Shown: piece by piece, positions 49,017-60,546 of the stretch
Layout: each line of letters begins with the position of its first letter
How positions within the stretch are numbered: position 1 is the first letter of the stretch
Source: Mesostigma viride
Taxonomy: Eukaryota; Streptophyta; Mesostigmatophyceae; Mesostigmatales; Mesostigmataceae
DNA: 64,000 nucleotides
Direction: 5' to 3'
Assembly: GCA_009746045.1 (NCBI GenBank)
Contig: RPFO01000130.1
Coordinates: 2,202,125-2,266,124 of the forward strand
Position numbers and translations under genes: made by a program
The notes under the pieces: model-generated
The model's input: only the letters and a program-made list of their open reading frames with translations
What the model was told of the DNA's origin: nothing
Database searches by the model: none

Positions 49017-49430
49017 AGCGGCTTGGCCAACCAGGGCGGCATATCCTGACCTGGCCTGGCCCCAAGGACATTCCTAAGAAGGTAGGCAAACATGTCATGA
49101 CCTACCCACAGCAGTTGCTGGCTGACCTAATGGTTCCAGCTCAGTTTGAACATCGCATTCACTCCCTCTCTCTTGCTTGGACTGCAATGCAGAACAAGAA
49201 GAGGTGGAAGACCATTGTCCAGGCTCATATACGCCCGCCCCTGTGGGCAAGCCCCCTCCCCCCAAGCGGAAGGGGCGCTTTGCTGAGTAGAATAGGTAGG
49301 GTTTTCTAGTAGCTTAGAGTTAGATTAGTTTGGTTTCGCGGCTTTGCCCCCCCTCCATCAATCCAAGGGAATATGTGCTACATGATCTCCCAACGGAGTC
49401 ATGTTCTAATTTAATTTAATTTAATATATA
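49017..49430 (+). mobile_element. LINE-B copy 3, 5'-truncated
   Basis: It encodes RLGQPGRHILTWPGP-like sequence to PPPSGRGALLSR (frameshifted), followed by the LINE-B 3' UTR and an AATTTAATTTAATTTAAT tail. It inserted at the duplication of the preceding R2-like fragment; ATATATATTCAT recurs at its right end. Confidence 0.8.
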
Positions 49431-49644
49431 TATATATATATATTCATTGAGAATGATAAGTTACGGAGGTGAGAGGGGCATGCAACATAAGGAAAACCCG
49501 GAAAAGAAGAAGAACCCTGAAGAAATTAATAGGAATCTGACACGGACATCCAAGGATCACGCCAGCTGCACAAGGTACAACTAACTACATCACAAAACTA
49601 CTGTATATATATATGGACATCTTGTGTGTATCTATATATACTAA

Positions 49645-49990
49645 AAACCATAATTACTTACATCAGAGTGAAGGCACCCAAACATAACCAAAGCCAACGC
49701 TATAAACAAGAGACTACCACTACAAAATACAAGGAACGACAAGCCGGCATGGGACACTCCACACAGTGGAACAAAGTTAAACAGCCTAACAACCGTGCTG
49801 CGCCGCAAAGTCAGCCCGGGTGCGGCGGAGCAAGATGTCAGCCACAGCCCGGGTAAGCGCTACTGAAAGGCGTTGGCGCCAGTACGATGTCCAGGTCTAT
49901 CCGCGCCGACCAAGGGACCCGCTGGCCCTCCAGGTCCAGGCGGTCCTCCCGGAGCCGGTAACACTCCTTAACACGAGAAGCTGGCGGTCA
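49645..49990 (-). pseudogene. R2-like 3' fragment, decayed
   Basis: The minus strand contains the 3' UTR (TAATTACTTACATCAGAGTG at the left edge) and C-terminal codons corresponding to AVADILLRRTRADFAAQ, with frameshifts. Confidence 0.75.
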
Positions 49991-50298
49991 GGGTATATGC
50001 TGTATGTATACATATGCTGTATGTTTACATATGCTGTGTATCAACAAGACCACCAGTGTATATACATAATTATTAATTAATAAATTAATTATCACGTAGA
50101 CTGTATATACACCATGAATCAACTGCATTGTATGTATACACCATAAGACGGGCATAACTGACCACCAAACGCGTCAGTCGTCCCTTCATAATTGCATTAG
50201 TATGTTTGGCCAATGGCTATTTGAGCCTCACATAATTCCATTGACTGACGATTTGTCACCACCGGGCAACAGCTGCTACCGGCTGCCTTCTATTTACC
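49991..50298. other. No recognised gene
   Basis: AT-rich, with a short ATATGCTGTATGT repeat near 49997-50040. Confidence 0.4.
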
Positions 50299-50567
50299 TA
50301 TATAGTTGAGTGCTGATGTCAATAGACACACCCATGCGCCCACCCACCATCTGCGCGCTGTGGCTGTCCTCCAACACCCGCACGGGGGGTGCCGCCGCCG
50401 CTGCATTCGCCCGCCGCCCCACCCCCAGCCACCCCCCTCCGGAGCCCTTGCTTCCGCACGACTCCTCTTCGGATGCGGACACTGCCGCGCGCTCGGAGGC
50501 AAAGTGGTCGGCGGTGGAGGCGAACCAGTGCAGGGAATCGAATGAGTCTTCCAGGGAGAGGACCTGG
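50299..50567 (-). CDS. Possible internal exon of an unknown host gene
   Basis: The minus strand shows a pyrimidine tract and CCCCCCAG acceptor before 50567. The frame then reads VLSLEDSFDSLHWFASTADH followed by FASERAAVSASEEESCGSKG, Ala-rich and SIDISTQLY, with a possible donor AG/GTAAAT near 50299. Acidic and Ser-rich; no domain recognised. It could belong to the gene whose first exons lie at 52381 and 51686, but the intron phase does not match directly, so another exon would be needed. Confidence 0.3.
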
Positions 50568-50924
50568 GGGGGAAGGGTTCGCAAGCAGAGTGTGGGCGTT
50601 GCATGGGCAGTCGAGCACAGGCATGAGCATAGGTAAGGGATGTTGAGCATGACACGCAAGTGCTTGCACATATACTTGCAAACAGGTGTGTAGTACTCCT
50701 ACACACCATTAGCTCACGTGGTAAATCTAGCACAATTTCCGGATTACTGGCACCACTCTCCGGTAAAGAGTTTCGTCGCTGCGCGTTGGGCTGTAGCTTG
50801 GGATGCTTACGGGTCAGGAGACCCACATAGCCGCGGAATCATGCCCGAGGTCCTAGTTCGAATATGTGTTGGAGCTACTTGAACCTTCGCGTTTTTTCAC
50901 GTCCCCGCGCTCGGCAGCATTTAG

Positions 50925-51540
50925 TGCCCGGGTGTGAGCCTGTCGCGTCTAGGGTAGGCACATGTCCATGCCTAGCCCATCACGGATTAAGTCCACGGGT
51001 GGCGGCCCTGCCGCGCGCGGCCTGGGGCACGCCATGTGAGGACAAAACGGCCAGGCTGGGCGGGCTTGGTGCCAGCTTTAGTCTATCTGATGTGTCTACC
51101 TGATCTGTGCGGGCCAGGTGCCCGGCTAGGCCCAGGCGCCTGTGCCTAAGAATGTGAGAAACATAGGGCAAATCAGCGTACAAATCCTCATTAATAATGT
51201 GCAAACCAAAGGGAATATGAAGGGCCTTGCGCAGCATCTTGATGACGTTGCCGTCGAGTCGTTGCTCCAGCTCCTGCGTCAATGGCCAGATCTCGGCGCC
51301 GTAGGTCAGGATCGTCAGAATGACGACCTTGAAGAGGTCACGCTTGACGATCCGGGGTAGGGCGGGGTTGCTCCACCAGCGGCGGTCGCCTTGGAGTTGC
51401 GCCCATGCCATGCCTATCCTTGTCGTCAGGTCGTCCTCGCAGTCGGGAAGCCAACTTCCGAGCAGCTTGAAGCGTCCTAAAGTAGGGTAGTTGACCTCGG
51501 TGTCGTCTAAGAGGCAGAGTGGGGGCGGGGGCCTGAATCA
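50925..51540 (-). pseudogene. LINE-1-family fragment
   Basis: It encodes RRWWSNPALPRIVKRDLFKV, VILTILTYGAEIWPLTQELE, NVIKMLRKALHIPFGLHI and RRLGLAGHLARTDQVDTSDR on the minus strand. It is the longest copy of this C-terminal region and preserves the part missing left of 8430. Truncated at both ends. Confidence 0.85.
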
Positions 51541-51614
51541 TGCACACAGGCAAGTAAAGAGACAAGATGCAGAAATGTAAGAACTCTTGATGATAGTGGG
51601 AGACCAGCGCTTAC

Positions 51615-52381
51615 CTTTTACCTGAGGTTTTGCCTTAGTAGGGCCATATGCGTTATCGGCCACCTCTTCTTCCCCTTCAACAGCCTCTGCGAGACAGTTA
51701 GGTGTGCTTAAGCATACAACACCTTGTGTATTTCCTACCATCATCAATAACAAGGCAGTAGGCCTCACACTTTGTGTATTTCCTACCATCATCAATAACA
51801 ACCTTGGCAGCAGGCATCACACCATGTGTATTTCCTAACATCATCAATAACAAGGCAGCAGGCATCACACCATGTGTATTTCCTACCATCATCAATAACA
51901 AGGCAGCAGGCATCACACCATGTGTATTTCCTACCATCATCAATAACAAGGCAGCAGGCATCACACCATGTGTATTTCCTACCATCATCAATAACAAGGC
52001 AGCAGGCATCACACCATGTGTATTTCCTACCATCATCAATAACAAGGCAGCAGGCCTCACACCTTGTGTATTTCCTACCACCATCAATAACAAGGCAGCA
52101 GGCCTCACACCTTGTGTATTTCCTACCACCATCAATAACAAGGCAATAGGCCTCACACCATGATTATTTCCTAACATCATCAATAACAAGGCAGTAGGCC
52201 TCACTGCAATTGCAGCAAGTAACGTACGTCAACTAAATGGAAAAGGACATCATTGCGACCATTGCAGCAAAGGGATTTCAAAGGACTTACCTTCGGGCTT
52301 GCCTTTGGTTTTCCGCTCCAAAGCCTTCTTGCAGTGCTCTTTCCGGCCAGGGTTTTTATTCCAATGAAAAGGCTCCGTCAT
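51615..52381 (-). CDS. First two coding exons of an unknown gene
   Basis: Exon 1 is 52381-52291: ATG, MTEPFHWNKNPGRKEHCKKA then LERKTKGKPE, with donor GAAG/GTAAGTCC. Exon 2 is 51686-51615: acceptor TCTCGCAG, then (E)AVEGEEEVADNAYGPTKAK followed by PQVK, donor AAAAG/GTAAGC. The intron is phase 1 and the joined frame stays open (basic head followed by acidic stretch), which supports the model. No known domain. The intron contains a 48-bp minisatellite. Later exons are not identified; a LINE-1 fragment occupies the next stretch. Confidence 0.5.
51716..52204. repeat. 48-bp minisatellite, about 10 units, in an intron
   Basis: The unit contains ACCATGTGTATTTCCTACCA, TCATCAATAACAAGGCAGCA and GGCATCAC. 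Middle units are identical and the ends diverge. The period is a multiple of three, so ORFs run through it on both strands. Confidence 0.95.
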
Positions 52382-54197
52382 CTCAGGACTTCAAATAAAC
52401 GGACCCCTTGGCGCCCATGACCCCCCCCAAAATGTTCGCACACTAAGCTTCCCCGCAGGGGATCCTCCCTCACGGATGCCTGAGAAGCATATGTGATGCC
52501 TATCTCAGGCTACTAAAGTGTGCTTTTGTGCCAACAACCAAGTTGTTCAACCCAACAACAAGTTGAAACCCTCTTCCAAAATGCCCAACAAACTGGGCAT
52601 GTGGAGGACCACACACGCAGTATATAGATAGAAAATAGCCCAAATTTTTATCCAGCAGCCCATGGCTAGCTGCTCTATAAGCTAGCATATGGAATGCTAT
52701 CCTTTACTCAGCGGGAAAGTTGAAGAAATAAGTGGAACAACCTAACTGATGCATGTGCCACCACTGCATTGCGTCCAGCAAAATGCACACTGCCTCCTTT
52801 CTAACAAGCACGAGGTGCCAGCTCGTCAAAATTGGAGACAATGATGCCGCTGCTGAGGAAGACTGCATGAATTTCCTCGAACACAACTGTCTATAAGCAA
52901 AAGAAATCATGCGAACTCAAGCATGACAAATTCCCGACAGGTTGTGGGCCATGTGTTTTAGCAAGCCAGCCACGACATAGACGAAGCCGCTACAGAACCA
53001 TCCAGGAAAATAACGATGCAGCGCCAGGACCCGCAATTTAATGGCAGCATCTCGCCGGAAAGAAGGACAAAACTTACATTTGACGAGCTAAGAAAGCAGG
53101 AAAACGCTAGCGGCAGACGTATAATACAAGGGCGTGTCATAACGCGCATATTTTTGTGACCAGGCGCACAAGAAAGGCCAGCCTTTCATGGAGAGATCGG
53201 GCGCGCATCGCGCAGGCCTAAACGTCATCTTGCCGCAATTGACGGGAAAGGTAAAGAAAGCAGCAGGAATTTTTACGGATTCAACAAACATATCAGTATA
53301 CTAGCTTCCATTACAACCACGAAACTTACAAAACTCGACAATCACAGCCGTAGGCACCCATTATACTTCATTCATCCCGACAGAAATTTCAGGTCGGCCC
53401 CCCCCGTGCCGACGGTAAAGAAAAAAAAAAGACCTTGTATATCCCAACCATCCCGCCATGATTTAGAATCAGTAATTAACCTTGTCCATCTTCTTCGAGC
53501 AACTTTTCTGCCGTCCGCATGCATGCCCGATCTGTCACGTTTCCTGGGAAATCAGGAAATTGGTGTTGTTTATTTCATTTAACCGGGGTTAGTAAGTTAC
53601 GCCAGATTTGTCACGTTTCGCCTGCAATTGTCGCCATGGCCACTTGCCCACTTCCGGCTTTCCCGCAAGGGGTTTCTGAGAATTCAGAATTTCTTACTGG
53701 TGCTTAACCGTACGACGTTCGCCGGAAGTTAAATACAAATAGTCAAGATCCCTAGTTGCGGTAATGCATTAAAAGCTGGTTGCCACTTGGCGCTTGGATG
53801 ATCGGTGCCATGGGCTCTCATTATCTAAACTATACCATCGGCATGATGTAGGAGTCTGGGCAGTTACCAGTGAATTACCAATGCGTTTGGCACTTGGTTT
53901 GGTAATTGCGATCCTTGGCCCTTTGACCGTACCTAGTGATTACACTCACGGAGAGCACACGGAGCCCAATTTAAATTGACATCGCGCGCATTATCCCCGT
54001 AGAACAGTTTTCGGTAATCAGCAGCGAAACCTGGCGCACTGCAATATCTATTTGCGTGCTTACTCATTGTTTCCAATGTCGGTTCTGAAATCCAGCTCCG
54101 AGATGCACTGGAAGCCTCTAAGATCGCTAAACTGGCCAAGCTGCCATGTAGCATGAAGTCACAGCTCCTAGCTACTGGAGGATAGGCGACAAGTTAT
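52382..54197. other. No recognised gene
   Basis: Low-GC sequence upstream of the minus-strand exon 1, with only short ORFs; probably promoter, intergenic or intronic. Confidence 0.45.
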
Positions 54198-54205
54198 TAT
54201 AAAAG
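54198..54205 (+). promoter_or_regulatory. TATA box
   Basis: TATAAAAG lies 121 bp before the ATG at 54326, a plausible core promoter distance for a short 5' UTR. Confidence 0.45.
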
Positions 54206-54325
54206 CACAGGTATAGAACGTGGTTTATTCTGCTACGTTGCATTCAAAGAACGCTTTATTCTTTTTAATAAAGAAACTCGGACCAAGATTGCGGAATCTC
54301 AAGCCTGACTAATGGGCTTATTCCC

Positions 54326-55411
54326 ATGGAAACAACCGAGGAAGTCATGTCGCCTTCTGTGCGCTCGTGTGCAGCATGGTGGAAACTCAAGTCGCAGGAG
54401 GGAGGTATTTACGCTTCACAGCGCGCAGCTAAACGCACGGTGCCGCATTGCGAGGATAAAGGTTGTCAGACTGACCCAGTGGTCATACTAGACGCCTCAG
54501 CAACGGGGCAGGCTGACAACTTGAGAGGGGTCACGGCAACAGCCGAGCAAAAGGCGGATCATGTCGTCCGCGCTGGGAAGTTTGTAGCTGGGGCGTTGGC
54601 AGGACTATCGCAAGCTGAGGACGTTAGCAAACTCTGGGGCGCCGGGGATGAAGAAGAGCCTTCGGTTTCGAGATACCCACTTCCGGCTTGGCGGCGCCGG
54701 CAGCAAAGCCGATCCAAATCCACCAACGGGCACCCCTCCAGGCAGTCCAATGGGCGGCCTGCTGGAAATGTAGGCTATAATGGCGTCAGGCGCGACCTGG
54801 GCAACGTTGCGGACGCGAATTTTGACCTGAGAGGCTGGGCTAATTATAGCCTCAGCAACGGTTTTCCAGCATCCCCCATGGAGGCTTCCCGAGACCAAGG
54901 CACTGACGGGGAGTGGGGCGTGCTGACCCCCACCCGGCGAGGCACCATCGGGCAGCGACCGGACGACCCGCTGCTCAAGCAGCTACTGTCAACTGTCACG
55001 CTCGCGTACATGCTCCTCCAGGGGGACACCATCAACGGCCCTCTGCTGTTACGAGGGCCATGGCTAGGTTCTGATTTGGGAGGTGACGGCCCGGGTCCGG
55101 CCTGGCCAGCTGGCAGCCCATACTTTGGGGAAAAGAACGAGAGAGGACTGGGAGGGAGCCTGCGATCTGTGCCGGATGCCAGTAGAGCTTCTGGCAGGGG
55201 GATGCCGCCGGGCCTATGTTTGGGCCAGGAGGCATCGGGCGCAGGGTCCCTGGGCTTCAGCCAGCGCCTGGGCCTCAGCGGCGTGTTTGTGGAGAGCCCC
55301 GCACGGGTTGGCGAAGGTGATGATGCGGGTGCGATGATGCTGGTGAGTGAGGAAGGGCAGGGGAGGGGGAGGGGGAGGGGCAGGGGGAGGGGGTTCACAT
55401 CTCTATTGTGA
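54326..55411 (+). CDS. Hypothetical protein, 361 aa, RG-repeat C-terminus
   Basis: A long single-exon frame in a stretch free of recognised repeats, with a TATA box upstream. Residues 40-52 contain CEDKGCQTDPVVI, similar to the short GxQTDP motif common in eukaryotic scaffold and cytoskeletal proteins, which is only a hint. The middle is polar and Pro/Gly/Ser-rich. Near residues 217-230 is one hydrophobic helix-like stretch (LLKQLLSTVTLAYMLL). The C-terminus has five RG dipeptides in a row, typical of RNA-binding tails. No enzyme domain, signal peptide or clear membrane segment. Function unknown. Confidence 0.5.
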   Translation: METTEEVMSPSVRSCAAWWKLKSQEGGIYASQRAAKRTVPHCEDKGCQTDPVVILDASATGQADNLRGVTATAEQKADHVVRAGKFVAGALAGLSQAEDVSKLWGAGDEEEPSVSRYPLPAWRRRQQSRSKSTNGHPSRQSNGRPAGNVGYNGVRRDLGNVADANFDLRGWANYSLSNGFPASPMEASRDQGTDGEWGVLTPTRRGTIGQRPDDPLLKQLLSTVTLAYMLLQGDTINGPLLLRGPWLGSDLGGDGPGPAWPAGSPYFGEKNERGLGGSLRSVPDASRASGRGMPPGLCLGQEASGAGSLGFSQRLGLSGVFVESPARVGEGDDAGAMMLVSEEGQGRGRGRGRGRGFTSLL

Positions 55412-56876
55412 GGTTTATGAAGAGTGACAGGGTTGTGCAAGTCCTTGCACTGTATGCAACCGGGGCTTCTTCCACGGCATGGGCTGATGTGTGGGCGTCT
55501 ACTTTAGCTGATCGCTGGGCTTCTGCGTTGGTAAAAGGGGATTAATGGCTGTGGGCTAACCTATTGTGTGGGCTGTTGTCGCTAAAGGGCTGAACCAGGT
55601 GGCCAGCAGGTGGTTCGTGGATGGCTTGTATGCGTGCATGGGGCGGGTGGGGGTCCCACGTTGTAGTCTGGACATGGCGGGACTGGACTTGTGGGCGTGC
55701 CTGAGGCTCAGGACCTTTTGTGACTGGTGTGCCTACTACTATGCTATTGCGCATATTGCGCCTGTTGTGCCTGTTGTGCCTGTTGGGACTATGTTGCCTA
55801 TTGTAGTTGCTGCGACAGTGTGGCTAGTTACTGTGGCTAGTATGTCCAGAATCAGCGCATTAGGGGTATAAAAAATTTTCATTTTTTTTTTTGTCAAGCT
55901 GAGATGCGTCCTATAGTGCCATGAATAGCACTCAGGGTTACTTAGTGCACGGGGTCCCTCGGAGTGAGCTAATTACCACGGCTGCTATCATTCCTCCCCT
56001 TGTGGCCCTATGCTTGAGGGGTTGCCTTGCAAGTCGATAGTTTCACTGTGGCATGCTCGGTATTTTTGAAGTGGAAGTGGCAAGTTGGAAAAAGCTTCCA
56101 AGTGTGCGCCGTTAGCGTGGTTGCATGGACGTCTTGCATGCGTAGCTAGGTACCAGGGTAAGGGCTCGTGAACCTGGCCTGCAAAAGTGTAGTGGGCCAA
56201 CCTTTTACCTTTTTCCCCAGATCGTTTGCGAGGAATTGCCTGACTTGAGGGCCTGCCTGTTGCTATGAAATTCCTGAATTTGCTCTGAGCGATTGCAGGG
56301 AGGAGGTACAGTAACGCCAGCAAGGCAAGTGCAGGATGATGGCGAGTTATCCCACGACGACCTTTCGGATGACGACCCAACACGCATCTGAGCCACAATC
56401 TTTTTTGCATTAAATTTCGGTACCCGTGGTACATTGATGATGACCCATTGTGCATGAGCCACCGGCCTTTCGCACATACAATGGTCATCACGTGTGATTT
56501 ATTTATATAGTTGTCTCACTTAATATGTACAGGCCTGTGTGTAGCTTGCAAAGGCATAACTTGAACTTTGGCAGGATTACGAATTTACGATGAGAGCAAA
56601 CAGAGGGAATATCGAGGAATCGCACATGAAGGCAAGGGCAACCAGTTGTTTTATCAATGAGCCAACATGCTGGGGCCCGAGACCGTGATGATGTGGACGC
56701 TACTAAGGCAGCTCAAGCCCGCCGTTCTCCCCGCCACACCAGCCTACCCACTCGTTGAGGAAATGGAATGGGGTCGAGTATGGCAGGAATTGCTAACCTT
56801 TACAAAGATGATGTTCATAGTTGCCCCTTTTAATATTTCAATTTTTTATCTGCAGATGCTGGCAAACGCTGATTAA
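55412..56876. other. No recognised gene
   Basis: Contains a small GCCTGTTGT repeat near 55757-55786 and short ORFs on both strands (the largest is 167 codons, minus, at 56491-55988) without motifs. Confidence 0.4.
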
Positions 56877-57755
56877 TTAATCTCGTGCTCCTGTTGGGGA
56901 GTCACGGAGCATTAACCCCGATGGATGGATGGATGTAAACAGTCCTACCGGTCAAATCTATCTACAACATCTATCTACAACATCAAAAGCCCCCTAGTCT
57001 AAGCTCGCTACTCTAGGGGACCTGTCTGGCGTGCTTCCCGTATCAAAGAGACAACCAGCGCAGGCCAGAAATCGGGAGAATCCGGACCATGGTAGCTCGA
57101 GCCTGCCGTTATCTTTTCCGCGTTTTCGAGTCGTTCAGGATGATGAAGATGAATGGTGATGGAAATGTGTATCCTTGTGCATTGAAATTATGGCTGGCTT
57201 ACGTGTGGAGCTTCCCGTATGTTTGCACACGCGGGCGCTTCCCCACGGAAGGGGGTTTGTTGTCCTCTATGACCTGGGCCCACTTGGCCTTGTCCATCAT
57301 CTTCTTCCAAATCACGGAGAGACCTAGCCCCCCCATGTCTGCGACTAGCTGTTTTTTGAAGGTGCGGGCCTTGCGGCGTCTAGCATCACGGGGCCCGGCC
57401 CACGTAAGGAGGTGCCGGCCAGGCTGAGCTGGGCGCAGCCCCGCGGGGGGGCCACGTGAGGTGTCTACCTGGTTGGTGCGAGCTAAGTGCCCTACTAGCT
57501 GCAGGCGCCGCTGCTTAATGGTGCTGGTGATATATGGCATGCCGAGGTACAGGTCCTCAATTGCGAACATGAGCCGCATAGCCTACTCGGAAAATGGATC
57601 GCAGCATGTTGGTGACTGCGCCGTCCAGCTTGCGAGCCAGGTCGGCGGTGAGGGTCCACGTCTCGGCCCCGTACGTAAGAACAGGGAGGGCGAGGACCTT
57701 GAACAGGTCCTGTTTCTCGATCTTGCCCAGGGGCTTGGGCCACAGATTTGCGAAT
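56877..57755 (-). pseudogene. LINE-D copy 1, 3' part
   Basis: The minus strand encodes KIEKQDLFKVLALPVLTYGA, ETWTLTADLARKLDGAVTNM, then after frame changes DLYLGMPYITSTIKQRRLQL and VGHLARTNQVDTSRGPPAGL. The 3' UTR and tail (AATTAATTAAT at 56877) follow. It is interrupted by a Penelope-like fragment at 57044-57209. Head-to-head with copy 2. Confidence 0.82.
57044..57209 (-). mobile_element. Penelope-like 3' fragment, 166 bp
   Basis: It is flanked by the 11-bp duplication GCTTCCCGTAT at 57033-57043 and 57210-57220, inside LINE-D copy 1. Confidence 0.88.
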
Positions 57756-57859
57756 CTGCTGGCAGAATCTGCGCTGGTTGCATGCAATGCATCTTTCGCA
57801 CGCCCCGCCGAGCAGCTTGCCACCTTTTTTGGGCCGTCGGATCGGATGGTGTGCCTTGA

Positions 57860-60440
57860 CTATATCTGCGTACGCCGGGCTCAGCGCCCCTCAGTTGTTG
57901 TCTTGTTGATGCTCGCGTCCTGCTAGATTCTGTCAGCACGGTGGAATCTGATCATCGTCTCGTGCTCGCTCGCATCAGATTGCGATTTCCTGGGTTTCAA
58001 AACCGTCGCGACAGCTGGCGCCTCAGCCAGATCTTAAGGTGCTCCAGATTGTGCTGAAGGATGCCGACAAGATGTCAGCAGAAGAGCATGCCGCTATGTC
58101 GCACAGGGATGACTTTCTGGCAGTCTTCGACGCCAGGGGCAGCCGCCAGCAGTTACACGCCATTCCGCCCCCGGGTGACACTTCAGTGATCCTCCGTGGT
58201 GTCGCTGCCAAGTATCGCCTGGCTGCCCGCACCCTCCCCTCCTTGCCTCCGCGCCGACAGCTTGCTGTCCACCGTCACGCACCGACAGTGGTCGCCGCCA
58301 GGCAGATGCTCCGCCGCAACAGGGATCCGACCGCCACTACCTGGGCTGCAAGCAGCTCTGAGGGTCGCCTACGAGCAGGCTGAGAAGGCAGACGCTCAGC
58401 AGATGGTCAAGGACCTGCGCAGCTGCCAGCAGAAGCACGACGGCAAGGGGGCCTGGTTCTGGTACAAGCGCCTCGGGCTCCCGTACGGCCTCGGCCGGCC
58501 CCACCGCCACGACGTCCCTGGCGCCCCAGCCAAGCGGCTTCGTACCTGGGCTGCGGCCACGGCCGAGGTCGTGGGGACAGAGCTCTGCGCCGCCCCCGCC
58601 CCTGCTCCCAGCCGCCGCCGCCCGCCCGGCCGCCCTGGCTGGCCCCGCTGGGCCCCCGGCCCCGCCTATAGGTCAGCGGCGGACTACCTAGTCCCCCCGC
58701 TGATCGGCCCACTTGGCCGGACCCGTCCGACATGCCTCCTTTCACCTCTCGCGAGGTCACGGAGGCGGTCCAGCGCCTACGTTATGACGCAGCCGGCCAC
58801 CGGCTCCGACGAGATTCCTGCCGCAGTTGTGAAACTTGCAGCCGAATTCGAGGACACCGGTGTTATGCTGCTCTTCCGGGACATCTGCAACCGCCTTCTG
58901 CTGTCGTCGCAACCACCTCCAGCAGCCTGGCAACACAGTTTTCGCACGATGCTGTACAAGAACAAGGGGTCGCCAGCCGACCCCGGCAACTATAGAGGGG
59001 TGTGCATTCAAAGTGCCCCGGCCCTCAAGCTTCTTATGCGGCTCATCCTCAGAACCGCCTGCGCACGGCCCTGGATGGTCACCTCAGCGAGACTCAGCAC
59101 GGCTTCCGTTCAGGTCGCAACACAGTACAGGCACTCTTCGCTACTCGCCGACTGGTGGAGGAACTGCAACGCCTTCAGCCTTCGCCCACTGGTGAGTCCC
59201 CTTTAATTGCACCTTGTGCTGGTGGACTTCAATCACTTCATCAAAGCCTTCGATTCGGTTTTCTGGCCTGCGCTTTGGGACATCCTCGAGCTGTTCCGGA
59301 TCCCCTGCCCCCTTATTGCTGTCATCCGCAACCCGTGTATGAAGGGTCCACCACTTCGGTGCGCACTTCTTACGGGACCACGCCACCATGCCCTTTACAG
59401 AAGGGTGTGTGACAGGGCTGCGTGCTGTCGCCCTACCTGTTCATTATTGTGGTCGAATACGTAATGATTCAGGCGCGCAAGCGATTTGCCCGGGCGTTGT
59501 GGGTAGGGAACCAGGGGTGCAGGTTGCTAACAAATTCTGGCATGGGGGCACGGACACGGAGATTCGGCTGGCAGACATCATCTACGCAGACGACACCACC
59601 CTCTTCGAGGACACTGGGCACGTGCAGACATGGCTCGACTGCCTGGCTATCGAGGCCCGTGCAGTGGGGCTTGAGGTCAGCAAGAAGACAGAGGCCCTGG
59701 CGGTAGGGCTCACCCACTCACCACCACCCCTCTATCTCCTAGACGGCTCTCGAGTCCTGTATCGGGACCGCGTCAAGCTGCTGGGCAGCCTGCTTCCCAG
59801 CTGCGAGGTTGATGTGGACCATCGCATCTCCCTCGCCTGGTACGCTTTACGCCAGTACCGGGCCTTGTGGCGCAAGCCCCTGGGCAAGATCGAGAAACAG
59901 GACCTGTTTAAGGTCCTCGTCCTTCCTGTTCGCACATATGGGGCCGAGACGTGGACCCTCACCGCCGACCTGGCCCGCAAGCTGGACGGCGCGGTCACCA
60001 ACATGCTGCGCTCCATTTTCAGAGTAGGATATGCGGCTCACCGGTCCGCAATGAGGACCTGTATCAGGGCATGCCATATATCACCAGCACCATTAAGCAT
60101 CGGCGCCTGCAGCTAGTAGGGCACCTAGCTCGCACCAACCAGGTAGACACCTCATGACGTGGCCCCCCCGCGGGACTGCGACCAGCTCAGCCTGGCCGGC
60201 ACCTCCTGACGTGGGCCGGGCCCAGTGATGTTAGACGCCGCAAGGCCCGCACCTTCAAAGAACAGCTAGTAGAGGACATGGCCGTGATGCTGTTAGATAG
60301 ATGTTGTAGGTCGATGATGTAGATAGATTAGACCGGTAGGACTGTTTGCACCCACCCATCCATCGGGGTTAATGCTCCGTGACTCCCCAACGGGAGCACG
60401 AGTCTCATCAATTAATTAATTAATTAATTAATTAATTGGG
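57860..60440 (+). pseudogene. LINE-D copy 2: end of APE endonuclease, RT, C-terminus, 3' tail
   Basis: It starts in the last endonuclease motif (VESDHRLVLARIRLRFPG, about 57940). A linker is followed by the RT: SDEIPAAVVKLAAEF, ADPGNYRGVCIQSAPALKLL, TQHGFRSGRNTVQALFATRR, VDFNHFIKAFDSVFW (59220), GCVLSPYLFIIVVEYVM and LADIIYADDTTLFED (about 59580). Then come KTEALAVGLTH, VKLLGSLLPSCEVDVDHRIS, TYGAETWTLTADLARKL and VGHLARTNQVDTS. At least five frame changes break it. The 3' UTR ends GGGTTAATGCTCCGTGACTC and an (AATT)n tail. 5'-truncated. Confidence 0.87.
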
Positions 60441-60535
60441 CCACAGGGCCCGGTATTGGCGTAAAGCGTGCCAGGCAGGGGAGATGCGGTGGGCCACATC
60501 AGCCTCGCAGCTGGGGAGGGGGCAAACGCTGATGG
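60441..60535 (-). repeat. LINE-D fragment
   Basis: The reverse complement reads SCEADVAHRISPAWHALRQY-like codons, matching LINE-D near 59800-59870. Confidence 0.65.
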
Positions 60536-60546
60536 CATGTATATAT

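Noticed and set aside
51774-52163. Repetitive ORFs on both strands
   Set aside because: 48-bp minisatellite with a stop-free period; the flanks show splice sites, so this is an intron.
54326-55411. Antisense ORF at 55440-54844 as the real gene
   Set aside because: It is shorter and proline-rich as expected for the complement of a Gly/Arg-rich frame, and lacks an upstream promoter signal; the plus frame spans the whole repeat-free region.
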